A stretch of DNA of 64,000 nt from Paraspadella gotoi (Eukaryota; Chaetognatha). The notes beneath the pieces are model-generated. The model did no database searches. It was not told the DNA's origin and saw nothing but the letters and a program-made list of their open reading frames with translations. Of this stretch, positions 12,535-23,266 are shown in pieces (position 1 is the first letter of the stretch; every line of letters starts with the position of its first letter). Location of the stretch: the NCBI GenBank assembly GCA_051294375.1, contig CM119265.1, positions 21,168,555-21,232,554 of the forward strand. The letters run 5' to 3'. Made by a program: the position numbers and the translations under genes.

Positions 12535-13100
12535 GAGGGAGAAACAGAAAGATGCTGAGGCAATTCGCTTTTTTATCCTTTCTCGTTATTTTTAGTCTTT
12601 CTCTCTTTAGTTTTTGATTTTCCTGTTTTATTCTAGTATTGTTTCTCTTAATTGTAACCGGGATTTCGGAAAAATTTTTCCGGGGAAAGGTCTTTTTTTT
12701 TTCTTTGCTTTTGCGTCATTCGTCCTATTTACATATATTTCGTTTTAATTCTGAGCTTCTCAACTGCGTAATAATAGGATAAGAGAAGTACTTTTCTTAA
12801 ACCCTCTCAACCAGAAAAAAATTATGATTGTAACGAAACCTAAAAGTAAAAATTAAAATTAAATTGTTTTTTATTCCTTATTCGGGGCATTGCTCACTTG
12901 AGGCCAAATCTAAAAATTAATTCCGGCAAACAATGAAAAATTCAGTTATTTAGTTCAATTCGAAATTATCCTTTTCGTTATTTAATAAATAGACGCATCC
13001 ACTCTCTCCCCGCTTTTTCGATCGATCGCGCGACCGGAATCAAAGAGGCATTATTAGTTTCTCATTTGCATAAACGTAAAAAAAAAACGCCTAAATTTGG

Positions 13101-13107
13101 TATAAAG
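13101..13107 (+). promoter_or_regulatory. TATA box of the collagen-like gene
   Basis: TATAAAG in the context ttggTATAAAGgcg, 114 bases upstream of the ATG at 13221. Position and strand fit a core promoter giving a leader of about 85-90 bases. Inferred from motif and spacing only. Confidence 0.5.
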
Positions 13108-13220
13108 GCGATTTTGTTTTTTCTTTTAACTGGAGAAGACAGAAAGAGGAAATCCGACGACCCAAGCGAATTCATTTTCGTGAATTCGAAAAAAGAAAAA
13201 CAAATTTGGAAACTAAAAAA

Positions 13221-13309
13221 ATGAACTTCAGTCGAATTTGGTTTCGTTTGTTGCTGGCGACGTTCGCCGCCGTCGTGACCCTGTCTTCGCTGGTGTCCGC
13301 TACCACGCT
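13221..13309 (+). CDS. Leader exon of the collagen-like secreted peptide gene (signal peptide)
   Basis: The frame encodes 29 residues plus two bases. It opens MNFSRIWFRL, then a hydrophobic core LLATFAAVVTLSSLVSA: a typical secretory signal with likely cleavage after SA (about residue 27). Read straight through it would stop at once, but the stop overlaps a consensus donor: ACG-CT|GTAAGTATAG. That leaves phase 2 (CT). Each of three downstream exons starts with T after a CAG acceptor, completing a Leu codon and entering an open frame. ATG 13221 is the only start in frame before the hydrophobic core, and a TATA box lies upstream. No usual gene symbol is known to me. Confidence 0.8.
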
Positions 13310-13665
13310 GTAAGTATAGGCGTCTTAATGTAGTAATGTTCTTGTTTACTGAGTTGCCTTTTCCTGCCGATGGAAAAAAAAATAAGCGGAGATTTAAAAA
13401 AACTTTTGCACTTGAGACGTTGAAAGGTGTATGCAACTTGCACATGCACAGCAAGTGTGAAAAACATTGTCCATGCAACAGCATGTTTTTTTATCTTTAA
13501 GAGTTGTTATCTTCTTTTTTTCTACTTTAAAAAATGTAATTTTGGTGTTCTATTTTCCTTAAAAAATTAGCTCTTAACAATAAAACAGTTGTTATTTTAA
13601 AATATTTATTCATATTTTTTTACACCAATATTCATACATACACCTACATTTATTTTATTATTCAG

Positions 13666-13874
13666 TCGTGAAAAACGGCAATGGGGTCAGCCAATGCCGA
13701 TGCCCATGCCCATGCCGATGCCGATGCCCATAATTAGATGCCGCCCCGGTGGCATCGGGCCCCCGGCCCTCCCGGACCCCCGGGGCCGCAGGGGCTCAAG
13801 GATCCGCGGGTCCGGATGGGCGAAGCGGCCTTGAGGGACAAAGAGGAACACAAGGACAGCGTGGAAGACGATGA
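13666..13874 (+). pseudogene. Collagen-like last exon 1 (frame broken, possibly by sequencing errors)
   Basis: The acceptor ttattcag precedes T|CGT GAA AAA CGG, giving L-REKR after splicing to the leader exon. Then comes QWGQ followed by a Pro-Met run of five to six PM units, then IIRCRPGG and the start of Gly-X-Y. As written the frame leaves the collagen pattern just after GGIGPP and stops at 13832-13834. One missing C in the ccccc run near 13763 and one missing G in the gggg run near 13793 would explain this. Beyond them the Gly-X-Y pattern (..GPDGRSGLEG..) resumes and ends at TGA 13872-13874, in the same place as its sister exons. Both breaks are in homopolymers, so either assembly error or recent decay is possible. 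Confidence 0.6.
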
Positions 13875-14132
13875 TGCATCGCACGCATTTGCACGCGAGT
13901 TTGCACATCAGCTCATCAGGACATTTGCATGCATATGCTTCGAACCATTGTTTTAATTATATATACGGGTGAAAACGCTACAGAAAATGATTGTTTTATT
14001 TTCGCTAGTCACGTTGTTACTTTGATTTTGGAATTTTTCATGCTCTGATAAAAGTACTCAACGCATATGTATACTTCATAACTTTCAATTAATTTCAATG
14101 ATTTTTTTTTTCTCCAAAAAACTGTCTAAAAG

Positions 14133-14308
14133 GCTTCATTTAATGTTAAAAAAAGCAAATATCAATTATGGAAGGATTTATTCTTTAATTGCTTCATTTA
14201 ATGTTAAAAAAAGCAAATATCATTATGGAAGGATTTATTCTTTACATTGGCTCATTTAATGTAAAAAAAGCAAATTAAATTATGGAAGGTTTTATTCTTT
14301 ACATTTGA
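14133..14308. repeat. Three tandem copies of a ~59 bp unit in the intron
   Basis: Each copy begins gcttcatttaatgt, then a run of A, agcaaat, tatggaagg and ttattcttt. Copies start at about 14133, 14191 and 14250; the third is slightly shorter and more diverged. They lie between collagen-like last exons 1 and 2. Confidence 0.85.
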
Positions 14309-14460
14309 CTCTTAAGTACATATTCTTAACGTCCCTTTTAATTTTATTTCACCTTTTCAAATCTTTGTTTAACAATTAGTATAACTAATAAAAAAAAAAC
14401 TTAAATTAACTAGAATTCTCAGTTTCTCACCCTTCGTTCTACTCCCTTGTCCATTTCCAG

Positions 14461-14644
14461 TCGAGAGAAGCGGCAGTGGAACATGCCCATGATGCCCATC
14501 ATTAGATGCCGGCCCGGGGGCGAGGGGCCCCCTGGCCCCCCTGGCCCCCCTGGACCCCAAGGACCGCAAGGACCCCCTGGGCCTGACGGGCGAAGGGGGT
14601 TGGAGGGAGCCAGAGGAATCCAAGGACCCAGAGGGAGAAAATGA
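14461..14644 (+). CDS. Collagen-like last exon 2 (intact)
   Basis: Acceptor ccatttccag, phase matching the leader exon (CT+T = Leu). It encodes 60 residues to TGA 14642-14644: REKR, then [12 protein letters not shown], then RPGGE and 13 Gly-X-Y triplets (GPP x3, GPQ x2, [24 protein letters not shown]). With the leader exon the precursor is about 90 residues. REKR fits a proprotein-convertase site; cleavage would expose Gln, able to cyclise to pyroglutamate. The single Cys just before the triple-helix stretch could link chains. Cnidarian minicollagens have a similar layout (signal, propeptide ending in basic residues, 12-16 triplets) but carry Cys-rich end domains that are absent here. Role unknown. 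Confidence 0.8.
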
Positions 14645-15157
14645 AGGAAGAAGTGATCATTTTAACTTTAAATGAAGCCTTTTTTTTAAACAATTATATA
14701 ATATGTATGTCTAATTCGCTTTTTATGACCACCCTTGAATTATTATCAGGAATGATTGTTTTATGATTCTTCTTCAAAGTCACGACTTTTGTTATCCAAG
14801 CCTTTTTTTATGTTTGATACTTTTGATGTGTTCGTTACAAGATTGCAACATTGAAACATTTCTTAAGATACAGATTATCAAATCTGTAACTTTCGTCACA
14901 ATTGAAAATGTAAATAGAATGATTTTTTTTTGGTACATCATTTGCTAAGCTCGTGCTGAATATCAAGTAATACATAAAATATCACAAAATAACTCAAACG
15001 TTTAAAATTGGTACGGTCAAAAAATAGAGGTTGTATAAAAATAACCCTGTTCAAAAAAATTAAATTTCAGTTTCGGTAATATTAAAAAATACTAAACCCT
15101 GGTGCTCCAATATTAATTTTTCAAATTAATTTTTTTTTAATCTCGTGATTTTTCCAG

Positions 15158-15338
15158 TCGCGAGAAGCGTCAGTGGAACCCGCCGATGAACACCATAAGG
15201 TGTCGCCCTGGTGGGCAGGGACGACCCGGCCCGCCGGGCCCCCCTGGCCCTCAGGGCCCCCAAGGCCCCCCCGGCCCGGACGGTCGGCGGGGGCTCGATG
15301 GTCCGCGAGGAATCCAGGGGCCCACGGGAAGAAGATGA
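15158..15338 (+). CDS. Collagen-like last exon 3 (intact)
   Basis: Acceptor gatttttccag, same phase as exons 1 and 2. It encodes 59 residues to TGA 15336-15338: [20 protein letters not shown], then GRP, GPP x2, GPQ x2, [24 protein letters not shown]. It is clearly homologous to exon 2 (same order of triplets) and differs mainly in the short linker between Trp and Cys. GC-rich codons stand out sharply against the AT-rich introns. It can be joined to the 13221 leader by alternative splicing. I see no second signal-peptide exon between the copies, which favours alternative last exons over three separate genes. Confidence 0.8.
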
Positions 15339-15656
15339 TGGGAGAAGGAGAAGGAGGAGGAGGAAGAGGAGGAGGAGGAGGCGGCTTTCTTTAATTTATT
15401 TTTTCCGTAGATTCTCAATTCAATGGTGAACCCGAAATGATTGTTTGTATTTTCATAAAAATCTCACGATGACATGATTTGATATTCTAACATTGTTTTC
15501 TTACATTAATAATATGTTCTTAAAAAAAGTCATTCGATTATCGTTCGACCGGATGCGATTTGTTGTTATTATTATTATCTAATAAGCATCCTTTGTGTAT
15601 TGATCATTATCTACGAACGCTGTACTATTTACTTATCTAAACAGAATGATTTTTGA

Positions 15657-15662
15657 AATAAA
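15657..15662 (+). terminator. Possible polyadenylation signal for the collagen-like gene
   Basis: AATAAA 319 bases after the exon 3 stop. Exons 1 and 2 have no AATAAA close downstream, so they may use variant signals. Confidence 0.35.
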
Positions 15663-15669
15663 AATATCG

Positions 15670-16311
15670 AAAAGGATTGTTTGATTTTATTATTAGTTTA
15701 GTGAGAGAGAGAAAGAGAGAGAAAGAGAAAGAGAGAGAGAGAGAGATAACTTAAAAAGTACAATTCTGAAATTCTAAATATTAACATACTAAGCTACCAT
15801 TGTTACTCTTAAAAACCAAGGCAACAGCATTGACAATGAGTTTTCCGAGCTATTTTTTACTGTGCAGCGAATAAGTCACGAGTTATTTTCGTTCCATCCT
15901 CAAACCATTCCTCCCCTTTTTTTTACCTCCTTTTCATCCTCCTCCTCCTCCTCCTCCTCCTCATCCTCCCTCTACTCAATTCTCGGTCGAATGTTTTGCC
16001 ATTTTGTTTGACTGAGGAACAAAACTCTCGATTGATCTTTTGTCCATCCTCTTCCGTATCGCTCTTCCTCCCTCCATAGAGATTGAGTGGTTTTCCTCTT
16101 CTTCCTCCAGAGTGGACTCGATGATGGCAAAATAGTCACGACTTGGAGGACACAATGGGATCGTGATTGAGTTCGGGACAAAAATAGAAAGAGAGAGAGA
16201 GACAAAAAAGAGAGAGAGAGGAAAGAGAAAGGACAAAAAAAAACTAGAATAGGAATTTCAAATAATGAAAAAAGGGAAAGAGAGGGGAAAATTAAAGACG
16301 AAATATTCAAA

Positions 16312-16313
<2 letters not shown>
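15670..16313. other. Non-coding: GA-rich and CT-rich tracts
   Basis: GA-rich run at 15700-15746 and (CTC)n at about 15935-15968. Between them are short frames with no recognised domain. Confidence 0.4.

Positions 16314-16385
<72 letters not shown>
16314..16385. repeat. (CT)n microsatellite
   Basis: Pure CT dinucleotide for about 70 bases. Confidence 0.95.
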
Positions 16386-16387
<2 letters not shown>

Positions 16388-16706
16388 ATCTCTCTCCCTG
16401 TCTATAATAAATTCCTTGATTGCTCCTTTCTTTCAGCCGCGGAGCACCATCTGTGGGTTATTTTTTCGTTGGGTGACGACAAAAAATAGGGATAACGAAA
16501 AAAAAAGGAGAGCGATATAATCCAATAAATATTACATATTGCGAGGCTTTAGTTTATATATTTGTTTTTGAGTCTTCCGCGAATCCTTGGTGAGAATTTT
16601 GTAATAAATCAGTTAGTAAATAATGACCGTTTTTAAGCTTTTGCGTATATTTTCCTATCTTTAATCCAAATATTGTTGTCTGAATCATCACTAATCAGAT
16701 CTGTCC

Positions 16707-16962
16707 NNNNNNNNNNNNNNNNNNNNNNNNNNNNNNNNNNNNNNNNNNNNNNNNNNNNNNNNNNNNNNNNNNNNNNNNNNNNNNNNNNNNNNNNNNNNNN
16801 NNNNNNNNNNNNNNNNNNNNNNNNNNNNNNNNNNNNNNNNNNNNNNNNNNNNNNNNNNNNNNNNNNNNNNNNNNNNNNNNNNNNNNNNNNNNNNNNNNNN
16901 NNNNNNNNNNNNNNNNNNNNNNNNNNNNNNNNNNNNNNNNNNNNNNNNNNNNNNNNNNNNNN
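16707..16962. other. Assembly gap (256 N)
   Basis: Unlike most gaps here it is not flanked by an obvious simple repeat. Confidence 0.95.
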
Positions 16963-17094
16963 TCGAGCTCAACGCCAAATACATCTTCAATGTAAAATAG
17001 TCTGACAACAAAAGTTTAAAAGGCAGAAGAAAAGGTGAACCCAACTCAGACATGATAGGGCCCTTCGCTGCCTGTCCAAGAAGGTAGCGACGAT

Positions 17095-17399
17095 GAGAGA
17101 GAGAGAAGAGGAGAGAGAGAAGAGGAGAGAGGAGGAGAGAAGAGAGAGAGAGAGAAAAGAGAGAGAGAGAGATAGGGTCTGGCGGTCATCTCCCGGTTAC
17201 ATTCTGCCTTAACGCTGCAATTAGCGTTCTTTGTGTTGATCGAGCCAGAATTCTCACATAGGCATCGAGTTTTCTCCCAAGAAAATGCACATGAAAATGG
17301 CCAATCGGAGCACGGAGTCATCGACGAGAGAATGAAATCTTGGCGATCTCACGACAGAAGATGCAACAGTTGAGGAGAATAGAGGTGTGGTCAGTGGCC

Positions 17400-17476
<77 letters not shown>

Positions 17477-17485
17477 TCTCTCCTT

Positions 17486-17521
<36 letters not shown>
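17095..17521. repeat. (GA)n and (CT)n microsatellites around a short unique segment
   Basis: Imperfect (GA)n at 17095-17174 and (CT)n at about 17403-17520. The unique part between them (17175-17400) contains a Cys-containing minus-strand frame described under findings. Confidence 0.8.
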
Positions 17522-17528
<7 letters not shown>

Positions 17529-18370
17529 TCTCTTCATTTTTTTCTAACTCTGTATCAAATTAGCAAGAAAAAAAACTGAAGATATAGTAAAGTGACATTC
17601 TTATCTTTAGCTCACCTTTGCGTTTTTACGACCTCATCTTGTCCGAGTTCCCGACCCTCAACCCTACCCGCCTGCGACGGAGCCTCACCCGAGCCGCTCC
17701 CCGGTCCCGACCCGACGCTCACTTACCCTCGTGGCTCCAGTGACTTTCTTTGAAGATCGGCGACCCAAACAATTTCCTTTTTTTAAGGGGAAGAGAAAGG
17801 AAGAAAAGAGGCTGAGAAAGAAAGACACAAAGAAAGAAAGAAAACAGAAGAAGGGGTTATTAATATCGAATGACATGGAAGAGACTAAAAAAGAGAAGAA
17901 GAAAAAGACAAAGGACAAAGAACAAAGGATAAGAGACAAGGTACGAGACAAAATAGTTGGATAAAATACAGACTAAGCAAGACTGAGGGAACTCTAAAGG
18001 GAACAACACCTCATCGAGGAAAAAATGCCGATGTGGAGAAGCTATGCAGTATGCACTTATATGGTGTCCAACTTCATTTTGTCACGAAGCAAACTGTCCG
18101 ATAAATTAGAGGCTATAAACTTTAAAATATTGTACTTGTGAAATAATAAATAATCAAATGTTCCGTGAAACTCAAATTGGAAAAAACAGTGAAGCGGTAT
18201 TAACCAACCGACTGGTACAATTTACCGGGCGGTGAACAAAAGAGGTCAATTGTGAATAGTGAAATGTTGTTTTTCTGGGTGCGACGGGCTGCCCGGCCGC
18301 TGCCCCTCGAGGGGACGAAAAAGGCTGCCCCTTCACACCCTTTGGTTTTCATGTGAATCGGAGCGAAGAT
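17522..18370. other. No supported gene
   Basis: Contains a GC-rich patch (17640-17760) with a donor-like word on the minus strand (GAGG|GTAAGTGAGC near 17727) and A-rich sequence. No conserved exon could be established. Confidence 0.35.
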
Positions 18371-18374
18371 GATC

Positions 18375-18473
18375 GAGCGGCCGGAGATGTTGTTGTGATA
18401 GAGATTCTTGTTATGATAGAAACACATGAATTATTGTTGTGATAGAGATTCTTGTTACGATAGCAACACATGA
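18375..18473. repeat. Two tandem copies of a ~46 bp unit
   Basis: ttgttgtgatagagattctt is followed by gtta-gatag-aacacatgaat in both copies, with few differences. Confidence 0.8.
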
Positions 18474-18689
18474 ATAACTTCTAATGGAGACATGAGAAAT
18501 ACAGAAGATGTATCTAAACTAAATTACATTATGCATTAATGAATTCGACTGAATTTAATTATTAAATATAAATGTTTTGATCACTTTAAAACAAAAAATC
18601 AATGTGACTCTTGTCGCTCTCACGAAAGTAAATATCTTAGATGATAATGTCATAAAATGTTAGCGGAAAAAAGCAAAGGCCGAGTTCGC

Positions 18690-18878
18690 CGACGACGACG
18701 ACGACAATAACGACGAGGAAAACAACGACGACGACAACGACGACGTGAAAGAAGAGAGAGGATGGGATTATTCGAAGCAAATCCGAAATGTTTATCATTC
18801 CGAGTTTTTCGGGGGAAAATTTCTCACCGAACTTAATTGCGAGATATTTTGCAACGACAGCAGCTCTTGGTCTATACT

Positions 18879-18947
<69 letters not shown>

Positions 18948-19203
18948 TTTTGGATGGGGGGTGAGGGAAGGGGAAGCGTTTTGCGGATTATCCTTTCTCT
19001 GTAGTTGCGAACGGAACTTGAGATGTTTATCAAAACAACGACAACAGCTAGAGCGAACGACGACGACGATTACGACGACGAGGATACTTAATGCGGATCA
19101 AGGGGAAAATGAGATAAAACAATAGAAACTTTTTATCCTTGAACAACAAAAAATCCTCTTTTCTCAACTACGACGACGACGACGACGACGACGAAGACGA
19201 TGA
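18690..19203. repeat. CGG run within a cluster of (GAC)n runs
   Basis: A pure (GCG)n trinucleotide run occupies 18879-18947, about 23 units. (GAC)n-type runs flank it at 18690-18746, 19056-19083 and 19169-19202. The open frame across it (poly-Arg) is a consequence of the repeat. Confidence 0.95.
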
Positions 19204-19275
19204 AAGCAGGAAATCATTCTCTTCCCGGAAATGAGGGGGAAATCTGGAACTTACCTTCGGGCGGCGGCCTGACCC

Positions 19276-19312
<37 letters not shown>

Positions 19313-20463
19313 AGATGGGTCTTAGATTAAACGTTGTTGTTGTTGTTTTCCTTGTTGTTATTGCCTCTTTTATGTCTTATTTGTTAAATACTCGATGAAT
19401 TCAAACTTTCGCAGCATAAAAATTTAGTATGGCGACAAAAATGTTAACTCTTGTTAAAATGTAAAATCACATTCTATTTTCATTAATTCGCCTACTTTCA
19501 TACCCTTTTAGTCCGCACCCTCGTATCGCCTCCCTTCCTCCCTTTAATATCCCCCAATCATTACCCCCGGGGGCGGTGCTACATCAAATGGGTTCCTCCC
19601 GCTAGGCTTTGTTATCTTTCCTAATGAAGGGTTGTAGTCGTTGTTCTGTCGGAAGCGTTCGTCGATAATGATTGTAAACAAAGACCAATCTGCGGATTGT
19701 ATTTTGATGTGAATTCACGTGAAAGATATCAAGTACGATTATTCATGTATGATTATACTGGATTTTCATAAACTTTAAGATTAATATTAAAGAACTTTAG
19801 CATTTTGATCATTTTTCTTTTTTAATAAATACGCACTCAATTTGAGTATAATCAATTTGCCAATTTTCTTCACGTTTTAACTTTCTGTGAAAAATTAACT
19901 AACAGAAACTACTAGTACTGACCGTTACAGGTCAAACCTACGTATTAATTCAAAAGATCAACATCAGATTTAAAGACTAAGTTTAAATAAATTTAAAGAA
20001 GTTTTAAATAAATTTTCAACGACGATATTTTTCTGAAACGTCGCGTTTAAAAAAATAGTTTAGCTGGAAAAACAATAATGACAACTGCGTCGGAAGTTAT
20101 TAATCGCTCCGTTTGATTAACGGTTCCTCGCTCTCGCGTCCGTCCGTCCTTACCTTCTTTTTTTCGGTCCGTCTGTCCGTCCATACGTCGGCTTCATCGC
20201 TCTAACGAGAACGGTCTCTGCCAGTTGAACTTCGACTCGTCATTCGCTCGCCCGAGTGGTATCTGCCAGTTTAGCCACTTCGCTCCCTCACTCTCTCTCT
20301 CGCTCTCTCTCTATTTCGAAGACAATTTTTATTCTTTTCTCTTCTCATCCTTTATTCTTTTCTTTTTTTTTCTTCCTCCTTTCCCTTCAGTCCTTTCTTT
20401 TTTTCATGATGAATTTATTTCGGGTTGAAAGGAAAAAATCCCCGAGGATTCTCGTTTCATTTT

Positions 20464-20467
<4 letters not shown>
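19204..20467. other. No supported gene
   Basis: (GA)n at 19279-19310, then mostly unique AT-rich DNA. Short pyrimidine-rich frames near 20225-20430 lack domains. Confidence 0.35.
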
Positions 20468-20496
<29 letters not shown>

Positions 20497-20636
20497 NNNN
20501 NNNNNNNNNNNNNNNNNNNNNNNNNNNNNNNNNNNNNNNNNNNNNNNNNNNNNNNNNNNNNNNNNNNNNNNNNNNNNNNNNNNNNNNNNNNNNNNNNNNN
20601 NNNNNNNNNNNNNNNNNNNNNNNNNCTCTCTCTCAC
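20468..20636. repeat. (CT)n microsatellite containing an assembly gap
   Basis: CT dinucleotides on both sides of N at 20497-20625. Confidence 0.9.
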
Positions 20637-20826
20637 TTTCTCTTTTCTCGTTTTCGTATTGTCCGTCGATGCGAATTAATATTAAATTTATAAATAGACC
20701 CTCTGAAAAATGGTTATCTATTTCTTTTGTGTCTTGGTCTCATTAAGATTTCGCGTTGCTGTTTAAACTCGAATTAAACTCGGGTTTTTATTAAATTTAT
20801 TTTGACAGAGACAAATTAAAAACAGC

Positions 20827-20830
<4 letters not shown>

Positions 20831-20894
<64 letters not shown>

Positions 20895-21736
20895 CTCTCT
20901 CTCTCTCTTTCCACTTTGGCCTGTCATACCCATCTCTCTATCTCCGTCTGTCTTACTCACTCTTATTCTCTCCCTCTCCCTCTCTCTCAACGAAATTCAC
21001 TTTAAGATCCCGACATAACCATCTTCTCTCGCACCATGAAAAGCAGCACCGTGAAAAGATCATCCCATGGTGTTAATTGAAGCTCGGTGGGCCCTGAAAG
21101 AGGAGGAGGAGGAGGAGGAGGAGGAGGAGGAGGAGGACAAACGTGTTATCTTTAAGGAGGATCCAATTTTACAAGTGAGTGGGGATGAGCCTTTCACGAG
21201 ATGAATCATTGATGACACTCTCACTCTTCCTCCTCCTCCTCCTCCGAGGTATAGCTCCTCCTCCGTTTCCTCCTCCTCCTCGAATCATGGTGGTTGACCC
21301 CACGCTGAGATGATTGTCTTAAGGATGATCATTCCATTTGTTGTTTGCCTCGAGGCTTCTCTGTCTCAATTAAGGCGCGTTGGTGTCGAGAGACAGAGAC
21401 ACTTTGAGAGAGAGAGAGAGGAGGATGACAAGAGATGATGGAGAGAGAGAGAGAGATGAGAGAGAGGAGAGAGAGAGAGAGAGAGAAGATGAGAGAGAGA
21501 AGAGAGAGACTAAGGCGTCTGAAAATGAGATTCCTTTTTTTTTTTTTTTGAAAATTTTTCTTCCGCTCAATAACAGAATTAATTGGTTGTTTTAGAATAA
21601 TGCCGTGACCAGCAGGTGGCACGAAAGCAGGATGAGGAAGAGAGAGAGAAAGAGAGAGGAGATGAGAGAAAGATGATGGAGGAGCAGAGAGAGAGAGAGA
21701 GAGAGAGAGATGATGGAACATGTGTTAAAATCGGAT
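20831..21736. repeat. Cluster of (CT)n, (GGA)n, (CTC)n and (GA)n runs
   Basis: (CT)n lies at 20831-20910, (GGA)n at 21100-21136, (CTC)n at 21228-21280, and imperfect (GA)n at 21405-21510 and 21640-21710. Frames across it are Ser-Leu or Arg-Glu artefacts. Confidence 0.85.
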
Positions 21737-22745
21737 CTCCTTTCAGAAGTTGGGAGTCCAGATCGGCGAAGGGTCAAGGGCCACGAAGGATAGAACAGGA
21801 CAAAGGACAGAAATGGATGGAATCGTCAGGTAGAATTAGTGAAAAAGTGACGTAAAAGAGTTATATAAAGAGTTATATCAGAACATACAATTCTACATGG
21901 TAGTCTTATCCCTATTGGTAAAAAAATCATATATAACGTTGGTCCCTCGAAAAATTATCCATTCCCACCCCTTTCTGTTCAGCCTCTTAGATATTATGAT
22001 TTTTCATTAATGACTTTCTAACAGAAATGATGTGTGATGTCTATTAGAAAACTAGGACAGATAGTAATCTAACCTTGTGTTGTATAGAAGCTCCCTCTAT
22101 TTCCAGAAGACAACACTGACTTCCCCTTCCCAAATTGAATTATTAGATAAATAAAACATTTTTAAAAAAGAAAGCAATATATGTTTGAATAAATAATATA
22201 GATTAAATACTAAATCCTTCATAAAATTATTAAAATATTAAAATAGAAAAATAAAAAAATAGTGAAACAAGTAATTTTCAAATTTTCATAAACTTTCTAA
22301 AGAGGCGTACCTAGCGTACTGATGACATGACGAAACCAAAAACACACTAATGAGGCCAAAAAAGTAATTATAGTAAAGAAAATATCATAGCGTAAGAAAC
22401 TTGCGCCGTAGAAGTGATAAGATTCCTACCTAAGAAGGATATTGACATCCGAGGAAAGCGGAAGTTGAGATGAGGCGATATTTTTTACGATCGCTTAAAA
22501 GTTCTCCTCTTTCCTCTTCTTTATGATCGCTTTAAGGTTCTCCTCTTTCTCCTTCTTTGATTCTTATCTCTCTTCCTTCCCTTCTCTTCTCTGTCCCTTC
22601 CTCTTCCTTTCGTTATCTCACTTTCGAATGGGAGATTTATTGTAAAATTATTTTCCAAATGACATTTAATCATATTCACTTTTTAAATTCGCTTTTTAGC
22701 CTCATGCCTTTCTCAATATTAATATACCACTATAACACAAACAAT
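21737..22745. other. No supported gene
   Basis: AT-rich unique sequence. At about 22488-22560 a ~37 bp unit (gatcgctt-aa-gttctcctcttt..cttcttt) occurs twice in tandem. Confidence 0.35.
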
Positions 22746-22755
22746 ATAATCACAT

Positions 22756-22802
22756 GCACTCACACACTCACACACTCACACACTCACACACTCACACACA
22801 CA
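22756..22802. repeat. (CACACT)n hexanucleotide-type repeat
   Basis: About six copies of cacact/cacaca words. Confidence 0.85.
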
Positions 22803-23184
22803 CTTTTAATGGTTGTCGATTAACAATCTGGCGTTTTCTGCGATTAACCACTCAGAGAATACAGTTTGCTCATTCTCTCTCTCTAAAGGAAAGAGAGAAA
22901 GAGAAAAAAATAATGAACTGAAAAAAAAAAATTATAATAACAAGGAAGGAAGCTAAGAAAATGAACCGCGTAATACTAGAAGGGAGAAAAGAATAAAGAA
23001 AAATGAGAAAAGAAAAAAAACCAAAAAAAAGAAGAAAAAAAAAACATTTAAAAGGAAAGAACAAAAGGAAAATGTTTTCCGGAGAAACCCGCGATCGTGA
23101 GATGATCGTCAACGAGCGGAGGATCTCGTGAATGGAGGAGTGAGTCGTGAAAGGGGAAGTGAGTCGTGAACGAGGTCGGCGATT

Positions 23185-23223
23185 CTCTCTCTCTCTCTCC
23201 CTCTCTGTCTCTCTCTCTCTCTG

Positions 23224-23266
<43 letters not shown>

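Noticed and set aside
13666-15338. Cnidarian minicollagen
   Set aside because: Layout is similar, but the diagnostic Cys-rich domains and poly-Pro flanks are missing; only one Cys is present per mature chain.
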